37,015 nt of DNA from Actinomycetota bacterium (GTDB lineage Bacteria; Actinomycetota; Actinomycetes; Streptosporangiales; Streptosporangiaceae). The number at the start of each line of letters is the position of its first letter. Within the stretch, counting starts at the first letter, position 1. The translations under genes and the position numbers were made by a program. The notes below the pieces were generated by a model. The model was given only the letters and a program-made list of their open reading frames with translations. It did no database searches and had not been told where the DNA came from. The stretch covers positions 9,176 to 46,190 of the forward strand of contig PLRW01000179.1 in NCBI GenBank assembly GCA_003164955.1, read 5' to 3'. Below are positions 1 through 7,728 of this stretch, piece after piece.

Positions 1-266
1 AGGGCACCGGCAACATGGAGCTCCGGCTCCGCCGTGAGCTCGCCGACAAGCGCCTGTTCCCCGCGGTGGACGTGGACGCCTCCAGCACCCGCAAGGAGGA
101 GATCCTGATGGCGCCCGACGAGCTGAAGATCATCTGGCAGCTCCGCCGGGTCCTGCACGCGCTCGACCCGCAGCAGGCGCTCGAACTGCTGATGGAGCGG
201 ATGCGGGACACCAATAGCAACGCCGAGTTCCTGCTCCAGGTGCAGAAGACCACGCTCAGCAACTGA
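1..266 (+). CDS. rho: Transcription termination factor Rho, C-terminal end (partial)
   Basis: This is the last ~88 codons of Rho, the RNA-dependent hexameric ATPase that terminates transcription. The gene enters from the left edge in frame 3, reading GTGNMEL before the first internal ATG. The visible segment matches the conserved Rho C-terminus: GTGNMEL, the DKR.FPAVDV stretch, STRKEE, IIWQLRRVL, LDPQQALELL and the closing NAEFL. Walker motifs and the RNA-binding domain lie outside the window. A strong hairpin follows 21 bases after the TGA stop. The ribosomal protein L31 gene that often follows rho in actinomycetes is not here; a short conserved gene and glmS follow instead. Confidence 0.95.
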   Translation, partial: GTGNMELRLRRELADKRLFPAVDVDASSTRKEEILMAPDELKIIWQLRRVLHALDPQQALELLMERMRDTNSNAEFLLQVQKTTLSN

Positions 267-287
267 GCGGCGCCCGGTTATAGCGTG

Positions 288-322
288 ATGCCCGTGTCCT
301 CTCATCCCGGGGACACGGGCAT
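288..322 (+). terminator. Intrinsic terminator-like hairpin after rho
   Basis: A perfect 12-bp inverted repeat (288-299 and 311-322, ATGCCCGTGTCC and its complement) encloses an 11-nt loop. It begins 21 bases after the rho stop codon. There is no long T-tract, which is common for actinomycete terminators. Confidence 0.8.
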
Positions 323-427
323 TGCCGTCTCTGGCGACCGGACGTTCCTGGGCATATTTTGGGTAATCCTGCCCGAATTCGGGCAGCAGATTTGCCCTGA
401 GACGGCTTATGGTGGCACATTGAGGTC

Positions 428-706
428 ATGCTGGAGCCGCTTCCGTCTGCGGAACCCGAACTGATCCGTCACGTAACGGTGTCGACGGGTCTGCCGAACG
501 CCACCGCCGCGCGGGTCATCGCGGATGTCCTGGCGTACTTCGACGAGACCGTCGAGGACTTCATCCGCCGGCGGCACCACGAGCTGAGGCTCCGCCAACT
601 CAAAAATGACGAGATCTGGTCGGCCATCTCTGCGGAGATGAGCGCGCGGCGATTTGGGGCGCGAGCGCTGTCGCAGCGCCAGCTCCGCCGGATCGTGTAC
701 GGCTGA
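428..706 (+). CDS. Conserved small protein of unknown function (92 aa)
   Basis: I do not recognise a named domain. The protein is 92 residues, mostly helical, charged and without a signal peptide or membrane segment, so it is probably cytoplasmic. It contains TGLPNATAARVIADVLAYF, a helix-turn-helix-like stretch, then an Arg-rich middle (FIRRRHHELRLRQL) and a C-terminal basic end (LSQRQLRRIVYG) that could bind nucleic acid. Codon use is typical of a real gene. It begins after the rho terminator and ends 20 bases before glmS in the same direction, so it may be co-transcribed with glmS. A short conserved actinobacterial protein of this type seems likely from memory, but that is not verified. Any DNA- or RNA-binding role is inference. 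Confidence 0.7.
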   Translation: MLEPLPSAEPELIRHVTVSTGLPNATAARVIADVLAYFDETVEDFIRRRHHELRLRQLKNDEIWSAISAEMSARRFGARALSQRQLRRIVYG

Positions 707-726
707 CCCTAGGAGGAGACGCGTTA

Positions 727-2550
727 ATGTGCGGAATCGTGGGCTACATCGGCCGCCGGGACGCCGTGCCCGTGCTGCTGGAGGGATTGCGCCGGCTCGA
801 GTACCGCGGGTATGACTCCGCCGGCCTGGCGGTGGTCTACCGGGGCAAGCTCCAGGTCACCAAGACCGCCGGGCGGGTGCAGGATCTCCGGGACCAGGTG
901 AGCGACCGCGTCCACAGTACCGTCGGCATCGGCCACACGCGGTGGGCGACGCACGGCGAGCCGAACGAGGTCAACGCCCACCCGCATCTGGACGCCGCGG
1001 GCAACATCGCCGTGGTGCACAACGGCATCATCGAGAACGCGGAGCAGTTGCGTGACCAGCTGACCGCGGCCGGCGTCACGCTCGTCTCGGACACCGACAC
1101 CGAGGCCCTCGCGCACCTCATCGCGGCCGAGAAGACCGACGGCAGCTCCCTGGAGGACGCCGTCCTGCGCGCGCTGCGCCGGGTCGAAGGGACCTACGGC
1201 CTGCTCGTTCTCGACGTGCGCTGCCCCGACGAGCTGGTGGTCGCGAGGAACGGCAGTCCGATCGTCCTCGGCATCGGGGAGAACGAGATGTTCATCGCCT
1301 CCGACGTCGCCGCGATCGTCCGGCATACCCAGCGGGTCGTCTACCTCGACGACACCGAGGTCGCCACGGTGCGCTCCAACGGCTACCAGACGCGCACGCT
1401 GGACAACCAGCGCACGAACAAGACGCCGACCACGGTCGAGGCCGAGGCCGGCGACTACGAGCTGGGCCCGTACGCGGATTTCATGCGGAAGGAGATCCAC
1501 GAGCAGCCCGAAGCGCTGCGCCGGGTGCTCCGTGGCCGTCTCGACGAGCGGTTCGCCACCGCGCGCCTCGGCGGCATCAATCTGGACGCCCGCGAACTCC
1601 GCTCGGTCCGGCGGGTCAAGTTCCTCGGCTGCGGATCGGCGTACTACGCCGGGCAGATGGGGGCCGTCCTCGTCGAGGAGCTGGCCCGGGTGCCCGCGGA
1701 CGCCGAGCCCGCCTCGGAGTTCCGGTACCGGAACCCGGTGGTGGACGCCGAGACGCTCTACGTCGCGATCAGCCAGTCCGGTGAGACGCTGGACACGCTG
1801 ATGGCCGTCCAGGAGCTGAAGCGGAAGGGCGGCCAGGTCCTCGGCGCCGTCAACGTGGTCGGCAGCGCGATCGCGCGCGAATGCGGCCACGGCGTGTTCC
1901 TGCACGCTGGGCCGGAGATCGCGGTTGCCTCGACCAAGGCGCTGACCAATATGGCGGCGTCCTTCGCGCTGCTCGGCTTGCTGATCGGCCGGGTCCGCGA
2001 CATGTCCGCGGCCGAGGGCAGCAGGATCGTGGCGGGCCTGCGGGCGCTGCCGGAGCAGATCAACCACGTGCTCGCGCAGGAGGACAACATCGCGACGATC
2101 GCCGGCCAGTTCGCCGACGCGGAGCACATGTTCTACATCGGCCGGGTCCGCGCCTGGCCGGTGGCGCGCGAGGGCGCCCAGAAGCTCAAGGAGATCTCCT
2201 ACGTGCACGCCGAGGCGTACCAGGCCTCCGAGCTGAAGCACGGGCCGCTGGCGCTGATCGACGCGAGCATGCCGAGCGTGGTGCTGGTCCCCGACGACGA
2301 GCTGTTCAGCAAGAACATTTCCACCATCGAGCAGATCAAGGCGCGCGGCGGCCCGGTCATCGCGGTCACCAGCGGCGATCTGCCCGCCGACCTGGCCGAC
2401 GCCGTCATCCGCGTCCCGCACTGCACCCCGGAGCTGGACCCCATCCTGCTCACGATCCCCCTGCAGATGTTCGCCTATCACATGGCCGCCAAACTAGGCC
2501 GCGACATAGACAAGCCAAGAAACCTAGCCAAAAGCGTCACCGTCGAGTAG
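727..2550 (+). CDS. glmS: Glutamine--fructose-6-phosphate aminotransferase (isomerizing)
   Basis: GlmS makes glucosamine-6-phosphate from fructose-6-phosphate and glutamine, the entry step to UDP-GlcNAc for peptidoglycan. At 607 residues it has normal family length. The N-terminal glutamine amidotransferase domain starts MCGIVGYIG, placing the nucleophile Cys at position 2 after Met removal; RWATHGEP and HNGIIEN follow. Two SIS sugar-isomerase domains fill the C-terminal half: GCGSAYYAG and SQSGETLDTL in the first, HAEAYQASELKHGPLALI in the second. The protein ends NLAKSVTVE, as the family does. The start is supported by AGGAGG (711-716) 10 bases upstream and by the obligatory MCGI terminus. 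A strong hairpin follows the stop. No glmS ribozyme-like element fits in the 20-base gap upstream. Confidence 0.97.
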   Translation: MCGIVGYIGRRDAVPVLLEGLRRLEYRGYDSAGLAVVYRGKLQVTKTAGRVQDLRDQVSDRVHSTVGIGHTRWATHGEPNEVNAHPHLDAAGNIAVVHNGIIENAEQLRDQLTAAGVTLVSDTDTEALAHLIAAEKTDGSSLEDAVLRALRRVEGTYGLLVLDVRCPDELVVARNGSPIVLGIGENEMFIASDVAAIVRHTQRVVYLDDTEVATVRSNGYQTRTLDNQRTNKTPTTVEAEAGDYELGPYADFMRKEIHEQPEALRRVLRGRLDERFATARLGGINLDARELRSVRRVKFLGCGSAYYAGQMGAVLVEELARVPADAEPASEFRYRNPVVDAETLYVAISQSGETLDTLMAVQELKRKGGQVLGAVNVVGSAIARECGHGVFLHAGPEIAVASTKALTNMAASFALLGLLIGRVRDMSAAEGSRIVAGLRALPEQINHVLAQEDNIATIAGQFADAEHMFYIGRVRAWPVAREGAQKLKEISYVHAEAYQASELKHGPLALIDASMPSVVLVPDDELFSKNISTIEQIKARGGPVIAVTSGDLPADLADAVIRVPHCTPELDPILLTIPLQMFAYHMAAKLGRDIDKPRNLAKSVTVE

Positions 2551-2567
2551 CTGTGCTGGTGCGCCCG

Positions 2568-2598
2568 GTAATGGCCCCGGATTATCCGGGGCCATTAC
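2568..2598. terminator. Bidirectional terminator between glmS and the SpoIIE-type gene
   Basis: A perfect 13-bp inverted repeat (2568-2580 and 2586-2598, GTAATGGCCCCGG and its complement) has a 5-nt ATTAT loop. It lies between two convergent genes and touches the stop codon of the minus-strand gene (2598-2600), so one hairpin can serve both. Confidence 0.85.
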
Positions 2599-4811
2599 TA
2601 ATGCAACGGGAGGGGGTTGATTTCCTCGCCGGGGAGGGGCTGTTCGCACCAGACGACCTTGCCGGTGCGGGTGCGGCGGGCTCCCCAGCGCTGCGCGAAC
2701 TGGCTGACCACCTGGAGGCCACGGCCGTTCTCGTCGTCCCGGCCGGCCTGCCGCAGCCGGGGCAGCGCGGCGGAGTTGTCGCCCACCTCGCACACCAGCG
2801 CGCCCTCCCGGACGATCCGCAGGGTAACCGGGCCGGGGGAGTACCGCAGGGCGTTGGTGACCAGCTCGGAAACGAGCAGTTCGGTGACCGGGATCATGTC
2901 TTCCAGGCCCCAGCGCTCCATTGGCTCCCGGATCAGGGTGCGGGCCTGGCCCACCGACGTGAGCTCGCGGCCCAGCGTCCAGGTCGCGTGGTGATCCTCG
3001 GGGATGCGGGACAGCCGGGCCAGCAGCACGGCGATGTCGTCGCGCTGCTGGTCGGCGTACACGCCGTCGAGCGTGGCCTTGCACAGCTCTTCCAGCGAGC
3101 GTGACGGGGCGCCGTCGCTGAAGATCTTCTGCAGCCGCTGGAGGCCGTCGTCGATGTCCCGGGTGCGGTTCTCGACCAGGCCGTCGGTGTAGAGCAGGAA
3201 GAGGCTGCCGTCCTCGATGTCGTACACGCGGCTCTCGATTGGTCCCTCCCCGACGCCCAGCGGGGGAGCGGGCGCCACGTCGAGGTACTCGTTGCTGCCG
3301 TCCGGCCTGACCAGCAGCGGCGGCAGGTGCCCGGCCACGGCCACCTCGCAGGTGCCGCTGACGGCGTCGAAGATCGCGTACGCGCAGGTCGCGAAGTGCG
3401 GCTCCCGCTCGCCCAGGGTGTGCATGAGCTCGTCCAGTTGCTGCAGCGACTCCGCGGGCGGCAGTTCGAGCCGCGCGAGCGTGTGGATGGCGGTCCGCAG
3501 CCGCCCCATGGTCACCGCGGCCCGGACACCGTGCCCGGCCACGTCGCCGACGACCAGAGCGACCCGTGCTCCCGGCAGCGCGATCGACTCGTACCAGTCG
3601 CCGCCGACCTCGATGAGCTTGCTGCCGGGCAGGTACCGGTGCCGCACGTCGACCGAGGAGGGCGCGGACAGGCCGGTCGGCAGCAGGCTGCGCTGCAGGG
3701 TCAGCGCGGTGGCGTGCTCGCGGTTGTACCGCCGCGCGTTGTCGACGAAGATGGCGGCCCGCGAGGCGAACTCCATCCCGATTTCCTGGTCGTACGCGTC
3801 GAACCGGCGGTAGCCCGGTTTTCGCACGCAGACGAAAAAGCCCAGTGTGCTGCCCTGCGCGATGATCGGCAGCAGCAGCATCGACGCGTCGGCGAGCAGG
3901 TCGGAGACCGGCTGCCGCTGCCATATGTCGGCCAACTGTCCCGCTTCGGCCTTGCTGAGCCTGCTCTCCAGGACCGGCTTGCCCGATTTCATGCACAGCA
4001 CGTACGGCGAGCCCGCCGGGTAGCGAAGGATTTCGCCGATGGGAAAGGTGGCCTCCCAGGCGGGGTCCTCCACGTCGCTGGCCACCGCCAGGCGGCGCAG
4101 GGGGTGGGAGCCCTCCGGGCCGTGCGACGGGAACTCGTCCTCGCCGATCAGGCTCTCCAGCACAGCGATGCCGCCCGAGTTGCAGAAATGCGGGACCAGG
4201 GTGGTGATCAGCTCGCGGGCGACGTGGTCGAAGTCAAGGGTGTCACCGATCCGCTTGAACGTCCGGTCCAGCAGGGCCTGCCGCATCAGCGCCGGGTCGA
4301 CGAACCGCTCGGCGACCGGGGCCGGGACCCGCAGCAGAGCCAGGGCCGCGACGTTCACGTCACCGGCCCGCATCGGATGCACGGTAACCACCGCGTCCGC
4401 CTTGCCGCTTTCGGTGCGGATCGAGAGCATGGCCGTGCCCTCGCGGTCGGACCGGATGGCCTCCAGCAGTCCCGCCACGATGTCGTCGCCGGCCTGGGGC
4501 GTGGATCCGGGGGACCCCGGCACCCGCCCGGCGGTCCCGTTGGCTTCGGCCTTCCCGACGGCCGGGATAGGCCCGGTGGCCCCGGTAGCCTTACCTGCGG
4601 CTTTGTCCGTGTTCTTGTCGGCGGGGCTGTCCCCGGACAGCAGGTCGCTGAGGCTGGCACCGAGCAACTGGTCGGCAGGGCGGGCGAGTACGGCCGGGGC
4701 GTTGCGGTCGTGCTGAACGATGCGCCCGGAGTGGTCGATACCCAGGATGATGGTCCGCACCGACGAATTCTGTGGCGGTGCGGAGTTATCGACCGTCATG
4801 CCGATTGTCAC
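2598..4811 (-). CDS. PAS/GAF-containing SpoIIE-type serine phosphatase with C-terminal anti-sigma-factor kinase-like domain
   Basis: This 737-residue cytoplasmic regulator probably works in a partner-switching pathway. It would dephosphorylate an anti-sigma-factor antagonist through the PP2C domain and bind or phosphorylate a partner through the ATPase domain. Domains in order: a PAS-like segment (GIDHSGRIVQHDRNAPAVL, ~25-60), a Gly/Pro/Ala-rich linker (~60-105), a GAF-like region (~180-350), a SpoIIE/PP2C domain (~370-580, with VVGDVAGHGVRAA and LLYTDGLVENR) and a HATPase domain (~610-730, with ELLVSELVTNAL, EVGDNS and GRGLQVV). I chose GTG at 4811 because AGGAG lies 8 bases upstream; a longer ATG start at 4850 lacks a ribosome site. 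No sigma or anti-sigma gene is adjacent, so its target is unknown. Weak GGGTAA and GGGTAT motifs lie upstream at 4973-4978 and 4884-4889 on this strand. Confidence 0.9.
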   Translation of the reverse strand: MTIGMTVDNSAPPQNSSVRTIILGIDHSGRIVQHDRNAPAVLARPADQLLGASLSDLLSGDSPADKNTDKAAGKATGATGPIPAVGKAEANGTAGRVPGSPGSTPQAGDDIVAGLLEAIRSDREGTAMLSIRTESGKADAVVTVHPMRAGDVNVAALALLRVPAPVAERFVDPALMRQALLDRTFKRIGDTLDFDHVARELITTLVPHFCNSGGIAVLESLIGEDEFPSHGPEGSHPLRRLAVASDVEDPAWEATFPIGEILRYPAGSPYVLCMKSGKPVLESRLSKAEAGQLADIWQRQPVSDLLADASMLLLPIIAQGSTLGFFVCVRKPGYRRFDAYDQEIGMEFASRAAIFVDNARRYNREHATALTLQRSLLPTGLSAPSSVDVRHRYLPGSKLIEVGGDWYESIALPGARVALVVGDVAGHGVRAAVTMGRLRTAIHTLARLELPPAESLQQLDELMHTLGEREPHFATCAYAIFDAVSGTCEVAVAGHLPPLLVRPDGSNEYLDVAPAPPLGVGEGPIESRVYDIEDGSLFLLYTDGLVENRTRDIDDGLQRLQKIFSDGAPSRSLEELCKATLDGVYADQQRDDIAVLLARLSRIPEDHHATWTLGRELTSVGQARTLIREPMERWGLEDMIPVTELLVSELVTNALRYSPGPVTLRIVREGALVCEVGDNSAALPRLRQAGRDDENGRGLQVVSQFAQRWGARRTRTGKVVWCEQPLPGEEINPLPLH

Positions 4812-5025
4812 GTGGTGCTCTCCTGTCGGCTTCTCACCCGTTTGACGCAACGGTGATTGCCTCGATCACCGCTCCCTGCCCTGATACCCATCCGACGGGC
4901 CGTCTTAGCCCAATTATGAGCCAACGATGGCCTGGGGGCAGCAGATCCGCGTACGCGTCGTAAGCCTGCTCATTACCCTTTCGTCCAGCTATTTCACCTG
5001 GCCCCGAATGCGGGACCCGGCCCGT

Positions 5026-5763
5026 TCACGTCAGGCGGGCGATCGCGAGGCTGGCGGCGAGCAGGACAAGGCCCCACGACATCGCGCGCAGGGCGCCCTC
5101 GAGCGGGGCCAGGACCAGCTCGGGGCCGATGGGGACGGTTGTCCCATCCGCCCTGGTGAGCGTGCCGTCGATGCGAGTCGTGCGCCGCCGGATGGTCCGC
5201 GCCGGAGTGCTCAGCCGGCGCTGTGCCGCCGACAGCGCGAGGGCCGCGGCGGCGGCCGCGACGGCGGCCGGAGCCAGGTTCCCGTCCTGGGCCGCGTACC
5301 CAGTGAGCACCGGGAACGCGCCCCACGCCGCGGCGAAACCGAGGTCGTTGTGCAGGATGCCGCCGAAAAGTTCCGCGTTGTACGTGATCACCAGGGCGGG
5401 GCCCGCCACCATGAACGGCAGCAGGATCCAGCCCGCCTGGGTGATGCCGTATATGCCCAGGCCGATCGCGCCGGCCAGGCTGGCCACGGCCGCGATGACG
5501 AGAGCCGTGGCCGGGATACCGGTGCGCAGCGGGCGGCCGTGCAGTTCGTCGAGGGCATGCGCGGCGACGCCGACGGCCAGGAAGAACGCCGCCACCGCGT
5601 ACAGCAGCCGGCTGGTATAGACGCGCGGGGCCAGGGCCGCCCCGATGACCACGTAGGACAGGTGCCAGGCCGTGTAGGGCGGATGCAGCAGCGTCCACCA
5701 GTCCCGCCATCCGCCGGGCCGCCCTCCGGGCGCCGCGGCGTAGTAGGCGGGGCGGGTGGTCAT
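5026..5763 (-). CDS. UbiA-like integral membrane protein
   Basis: This 245-residue polytopic membrane protein has about six or more hydrophobic helices, for example LLYAVAAFFLAVGVAAHAL, ATALVIAAVASLAGAIGL and ILLPFMVAGPALVITYNAE. The layout, helices with conserved polar turns (HALDELHGRPL; YNAELFGG followed by a conserved HND), resembles the UbiA prenyltransferase fold. The canonical Asp-rich NDxxDxxxD motif is not present, so catalysis cannot be assumed. The ATG (5761-5763) overlaps the TGA of the upstream methyltransferase as ATGA, implying translational coupling. A role in quinone or isoprenoid-lipid metabolism is inferred only from that neighbour. A much longer reading frame upstream is out-of-phase shadow of the methyltransferase. 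Confidence 0.75.
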   Translation of the reverse strand: MTTRPAYYAAAPGGRPGGWRDWWTLLHPPYTAWHLSYVVIGAALAPRVYTSRLLYAVAAFFLAVGVAAHALDELHGRPLRTGIPATALVIAAVASLAGAIGLGIYGITQAGWILLPFMVAGPALVITYNAELFGGILHNDLGFAAAWGAFPVLTGYAAQDGNLAPAAVAAAAAALALSAAQRRLSTPARTIRRRTTRIDGTLTRADGTTVPIGPELVLAPLEGALRAMSWGLVLLAASLAIARLT

Positions 5764-6512
5764 TGGCCGCGCTGCCCCCACATGACCAGGCCGCCCCCCA
5801 GGCTCATGAGCCGGGTCCCCACGCCGGTGAACCCCGCCCGCCGCCACGCCTCGACCGTCCACGGGACGGGATACCGGCGGTAGTGGCCGGTGATGTTCGG
5901 CCCGAGGAACTGGCCCACCCGCAGCCAGGGCGGTCCGCCGAGCAGCAGGCCGCCGGCCGGGAGGATGAGCCGGGTGTACAGCACCCACGAGGCCCGCCAG
6001 AGGGCCGCCGGCGGGACGCAGAACTCCAGGCTCGCCATCGTCCCGCCCGGCTTGAGCACCCGCGCCAGCTCGGTCAGGGTCGCCTGCGGGTCGTCGACGT
6101 AGCGGAGCAGGTAGGTGAAGGTCAGTGCGTCGAAGCTGGCGTCGGGGAACGGCAGCTGTTCGGCCTTCCCGGCCACCAGGCCGATCCTGTGCCCCAGCCC
6201 GGCGCCCGCCACGTTGGCCTGGCCCTGCCGCAGCATCCCCTCGGTCAGGTCGACCCCGACGACCTGCGCCCCGGTCCGCGACGCCAGCTGCAGCGCGACG
6301 CCGGCCGTCCCGGAGGCCACGTCGAGCACGAGCGGGCCGCCGCCCGCCGCCGGGGGGGCGGCCAGCCCCGGGGGAGCGGCGATCCGGTCGACCATCGCGC
6401 GTCGCCAGCGGCCGTTCTGGCCCATCGACAGGATCTCGGCCAGCCGGTCGTAACGCGCCGGAAGGGGCGTGAACAGCCGCTGCGCGAACCGGTTGCGGAC
6501 GTCGGTGCTCAC
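5760..6512 (-). CDS. UbiE/MenG-like class I SAM-dependent methyltransferase
   Basis: This 250-residue methyltransferase has a UbiE/COQ5-type layout and could methylate demethylmenaquinone or a related lipid quinone. The N-terminal RFAQRLFTPLPARYDRLAEI and MGQNGRWRRAMV match the UbiE opening. The SAM-binding motif I is VLDVASGTAGVAL, followed by the acidic VVGVDLTEGML, then AEQLPFPDASFDALTFTYLL and ARVLKPGG. The C-terminus has GHYRRYPVPWTVEAWRRAGF, also UbiE-like. The start is GTG. It is translationally coupled to the UbiA-like membrane protein and lies 64 bases after the LmeA-like gene on the same strand, so the three may form a membrane-lipid unit. Whether this is the main MenG or a paralogue with another substrate is unknown. 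Confidence 0.85.
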   Translation of the reverse strand: MSTDVRNRFAQRLFTPLPARYDRLAEILSMGQNGRWRRAMVDRIAAPPGLAAPPAAGGGPLVLDVASGTAGVALQLASRTGAQVVGVDLTEGMLRQGQANVAGAGLGHRIGLVAGKAEQLPFPDASFDALTFTYLLRYVDDPQATLTELARVLKPGGTMASLEFCVPPAALWRASWVLYTRLILPAGGLLLGGPPWLRVGQFLGPNITGHYRRYPVPWTVEAWRRAGFTGVGTRLMSLGGGLVMWGQRGQ

Positions 6513-6576
6513 CAGCCCGGCACCCCGGCGGTCACCGCTTGAACTCCCCAGCCGGCCAGCGCGGCAGCGCCGGCGC

Positions 6577-7614
6577 TCACTGGCTGAAGGTGGTGTGGGT
6601 CCCGGCGATGCTGACGAGCAGGCCCTGCGCGGTCACGCTGACGCTCTGGACGGTCATCCCGGCGGGCAGGCTCGGCAGGCTGACGCTGAAGTCCTGCAGC
6701 GGGCCCAGGACCTGCAGCGGGAGGCCGCCCGCCGAGACCACCCGGACCGTGATCTGATGCGGCCCGGTCTTCGTCACCTGAGCGAGCGCGGACCCGCTGA
6801 CGAAGCCCAGGTTGACGGTCGCCTTGATGTCACCGTTGCCGCCGTTGGACAGCGTGATCCCGTCCCCGATCCCGCCCGCGTGGCTCAGTCCGGCGAACGT
6901 GATCAGTGCGGTGCCGTTGAGCTGGTCGACGGTGGCGCCGTTGAAGCCCGAGGTGATGTGCACGCCGCGCAGGGTCGCGTTGACGCTCGCGATGGTGAGT
7001 GGTCCTTCCGGCACGTTGCTGGCGGTGATGTCCACCTGGTGGAAGTCACGCGCGGCCAGCTGGGTCAGGAACGGGAAGCCGGTGATCGTCACCTTGGGCT
7101 TGACCGGGAACCCCTGCTGCTTGATCTGGTCGGCAGCCTGGTTCTCGGCGATCCCCGCGGCCACCCGGTCCGCCACGACGAGCAGGATGAGCAGCACCAC
7201 GACGACGATCGCGGTGATGGTCAGGCCCCGGTGCCTGCGGCCGCCCCGGACGCTCCGGCGGCCCCGGTGGCCCCGCGGCGGCACCCCGTCCTGGTAGCCG
7301 GCGTTCGGCATCCGGGCCGTGCCCGATGGCGACCCGTGTCCGTCCTGCGGCCCGTACCCCTGGCCGTAGCCGCCGTCTGGTGCGTTCCCCTGGCCGTACC
7401 AGCCCTGCGGTGCCTGCCCCTGGCCGCCGTAGCCACCCTGCGGTGCCTGCCCCTGGCCGTATCCCGGGCCTGGTCCGTACCCCGGCTCGTTCCCGCGGTC
7501 CGGCCCGTAACCGGCCGCGCGCTCGTCCCGGGACCCGTGGTCCTGTGACGAGCCGTATCCAGCCGGTGACCCATACTCCCCGGGCCGGATCGGTCGGGTC
7601 GGGTCTTCGCTCAT
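6577..7614 (-). CDS. LmeA-family (DUF2993) phospholipid-binding protein with Gly/Pro/Tyr/Gln-rich cytoplasmic tail
   Basis: A 345-residue membrane-anchored protein. The first ~125 residues are low complexity (Gly, Tyr, Pro, Gln) with imperfect repeats such as GQGQAPQGGYG and GQGQAPQGWYG. A basic stretch (RRSVRGGRRHRG) precedes one membrane helix (LTITAIVVVVLLILLVVADRV). The outer domain fits DUF2993: AADQIKQQGFPVKPKVTITGF, FLTQLAARDFHQVDI and the closing VSIAGTHTTF. The mycobacterial family member LmeA binds phospholipid and helps lipomannan elongation; a similar envelope role is inference. I chose ATG 7614 because GGAG lies 8 bases upstream; an upstream extension in frame has no such site. 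The gene is divergent from the FHA-ABC gene, sharing a 114-base promoter region. Confidence 0.85.
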   Translation of the reverse strand: MSEDPTRPIRPGEYGSPAGYGSSQDHGSRDERAAGYGPDRGNEPGYGPGPGYGQGQAPQGGYGGQGQAPQGWYGQGNAPDGGYGQGYGPQDGHGSPSGTARMPNAGYQDGVPPRGHRGRRSVRGGRRHRGLTITAIVVVVLLILLVVADRVAAGIAENQAADQIKQQGFPVKPKVTITGFPFLTQLAARDFHQVDITASNVPEGPLTIASVNATLRGVHITSGFNGATVDQLNGTALITFAGLSHAGGIGDGITLSNGGNGDIKATVNLGFVSGSALAQVTKTGPHQITVRVVSAGGLPLQVLGPLQDFSVSLPSLPAGMTVQSVSVTAQGLLVSIAGTHTTFSQ

Positions 7615-7728
7615 GACACCAGCTCCACTATCTGGGGGCGGATCAGAGTTTAATGTAATTAACGGCCGACAGAACAAAAAGGTTCGACTATTCCAGTTTA
7701 TCGGGGGTTACCTCTACACTCGGGAGAC

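Noticed and set aside
724..2481. A 585-codon open frame on the minus strand across glmS
   Set aside because: It is antisense to a clear glmS, is Arg/Gly/Asp-rich with no domain, and is typical of open shadow frames in high-GC DNA.
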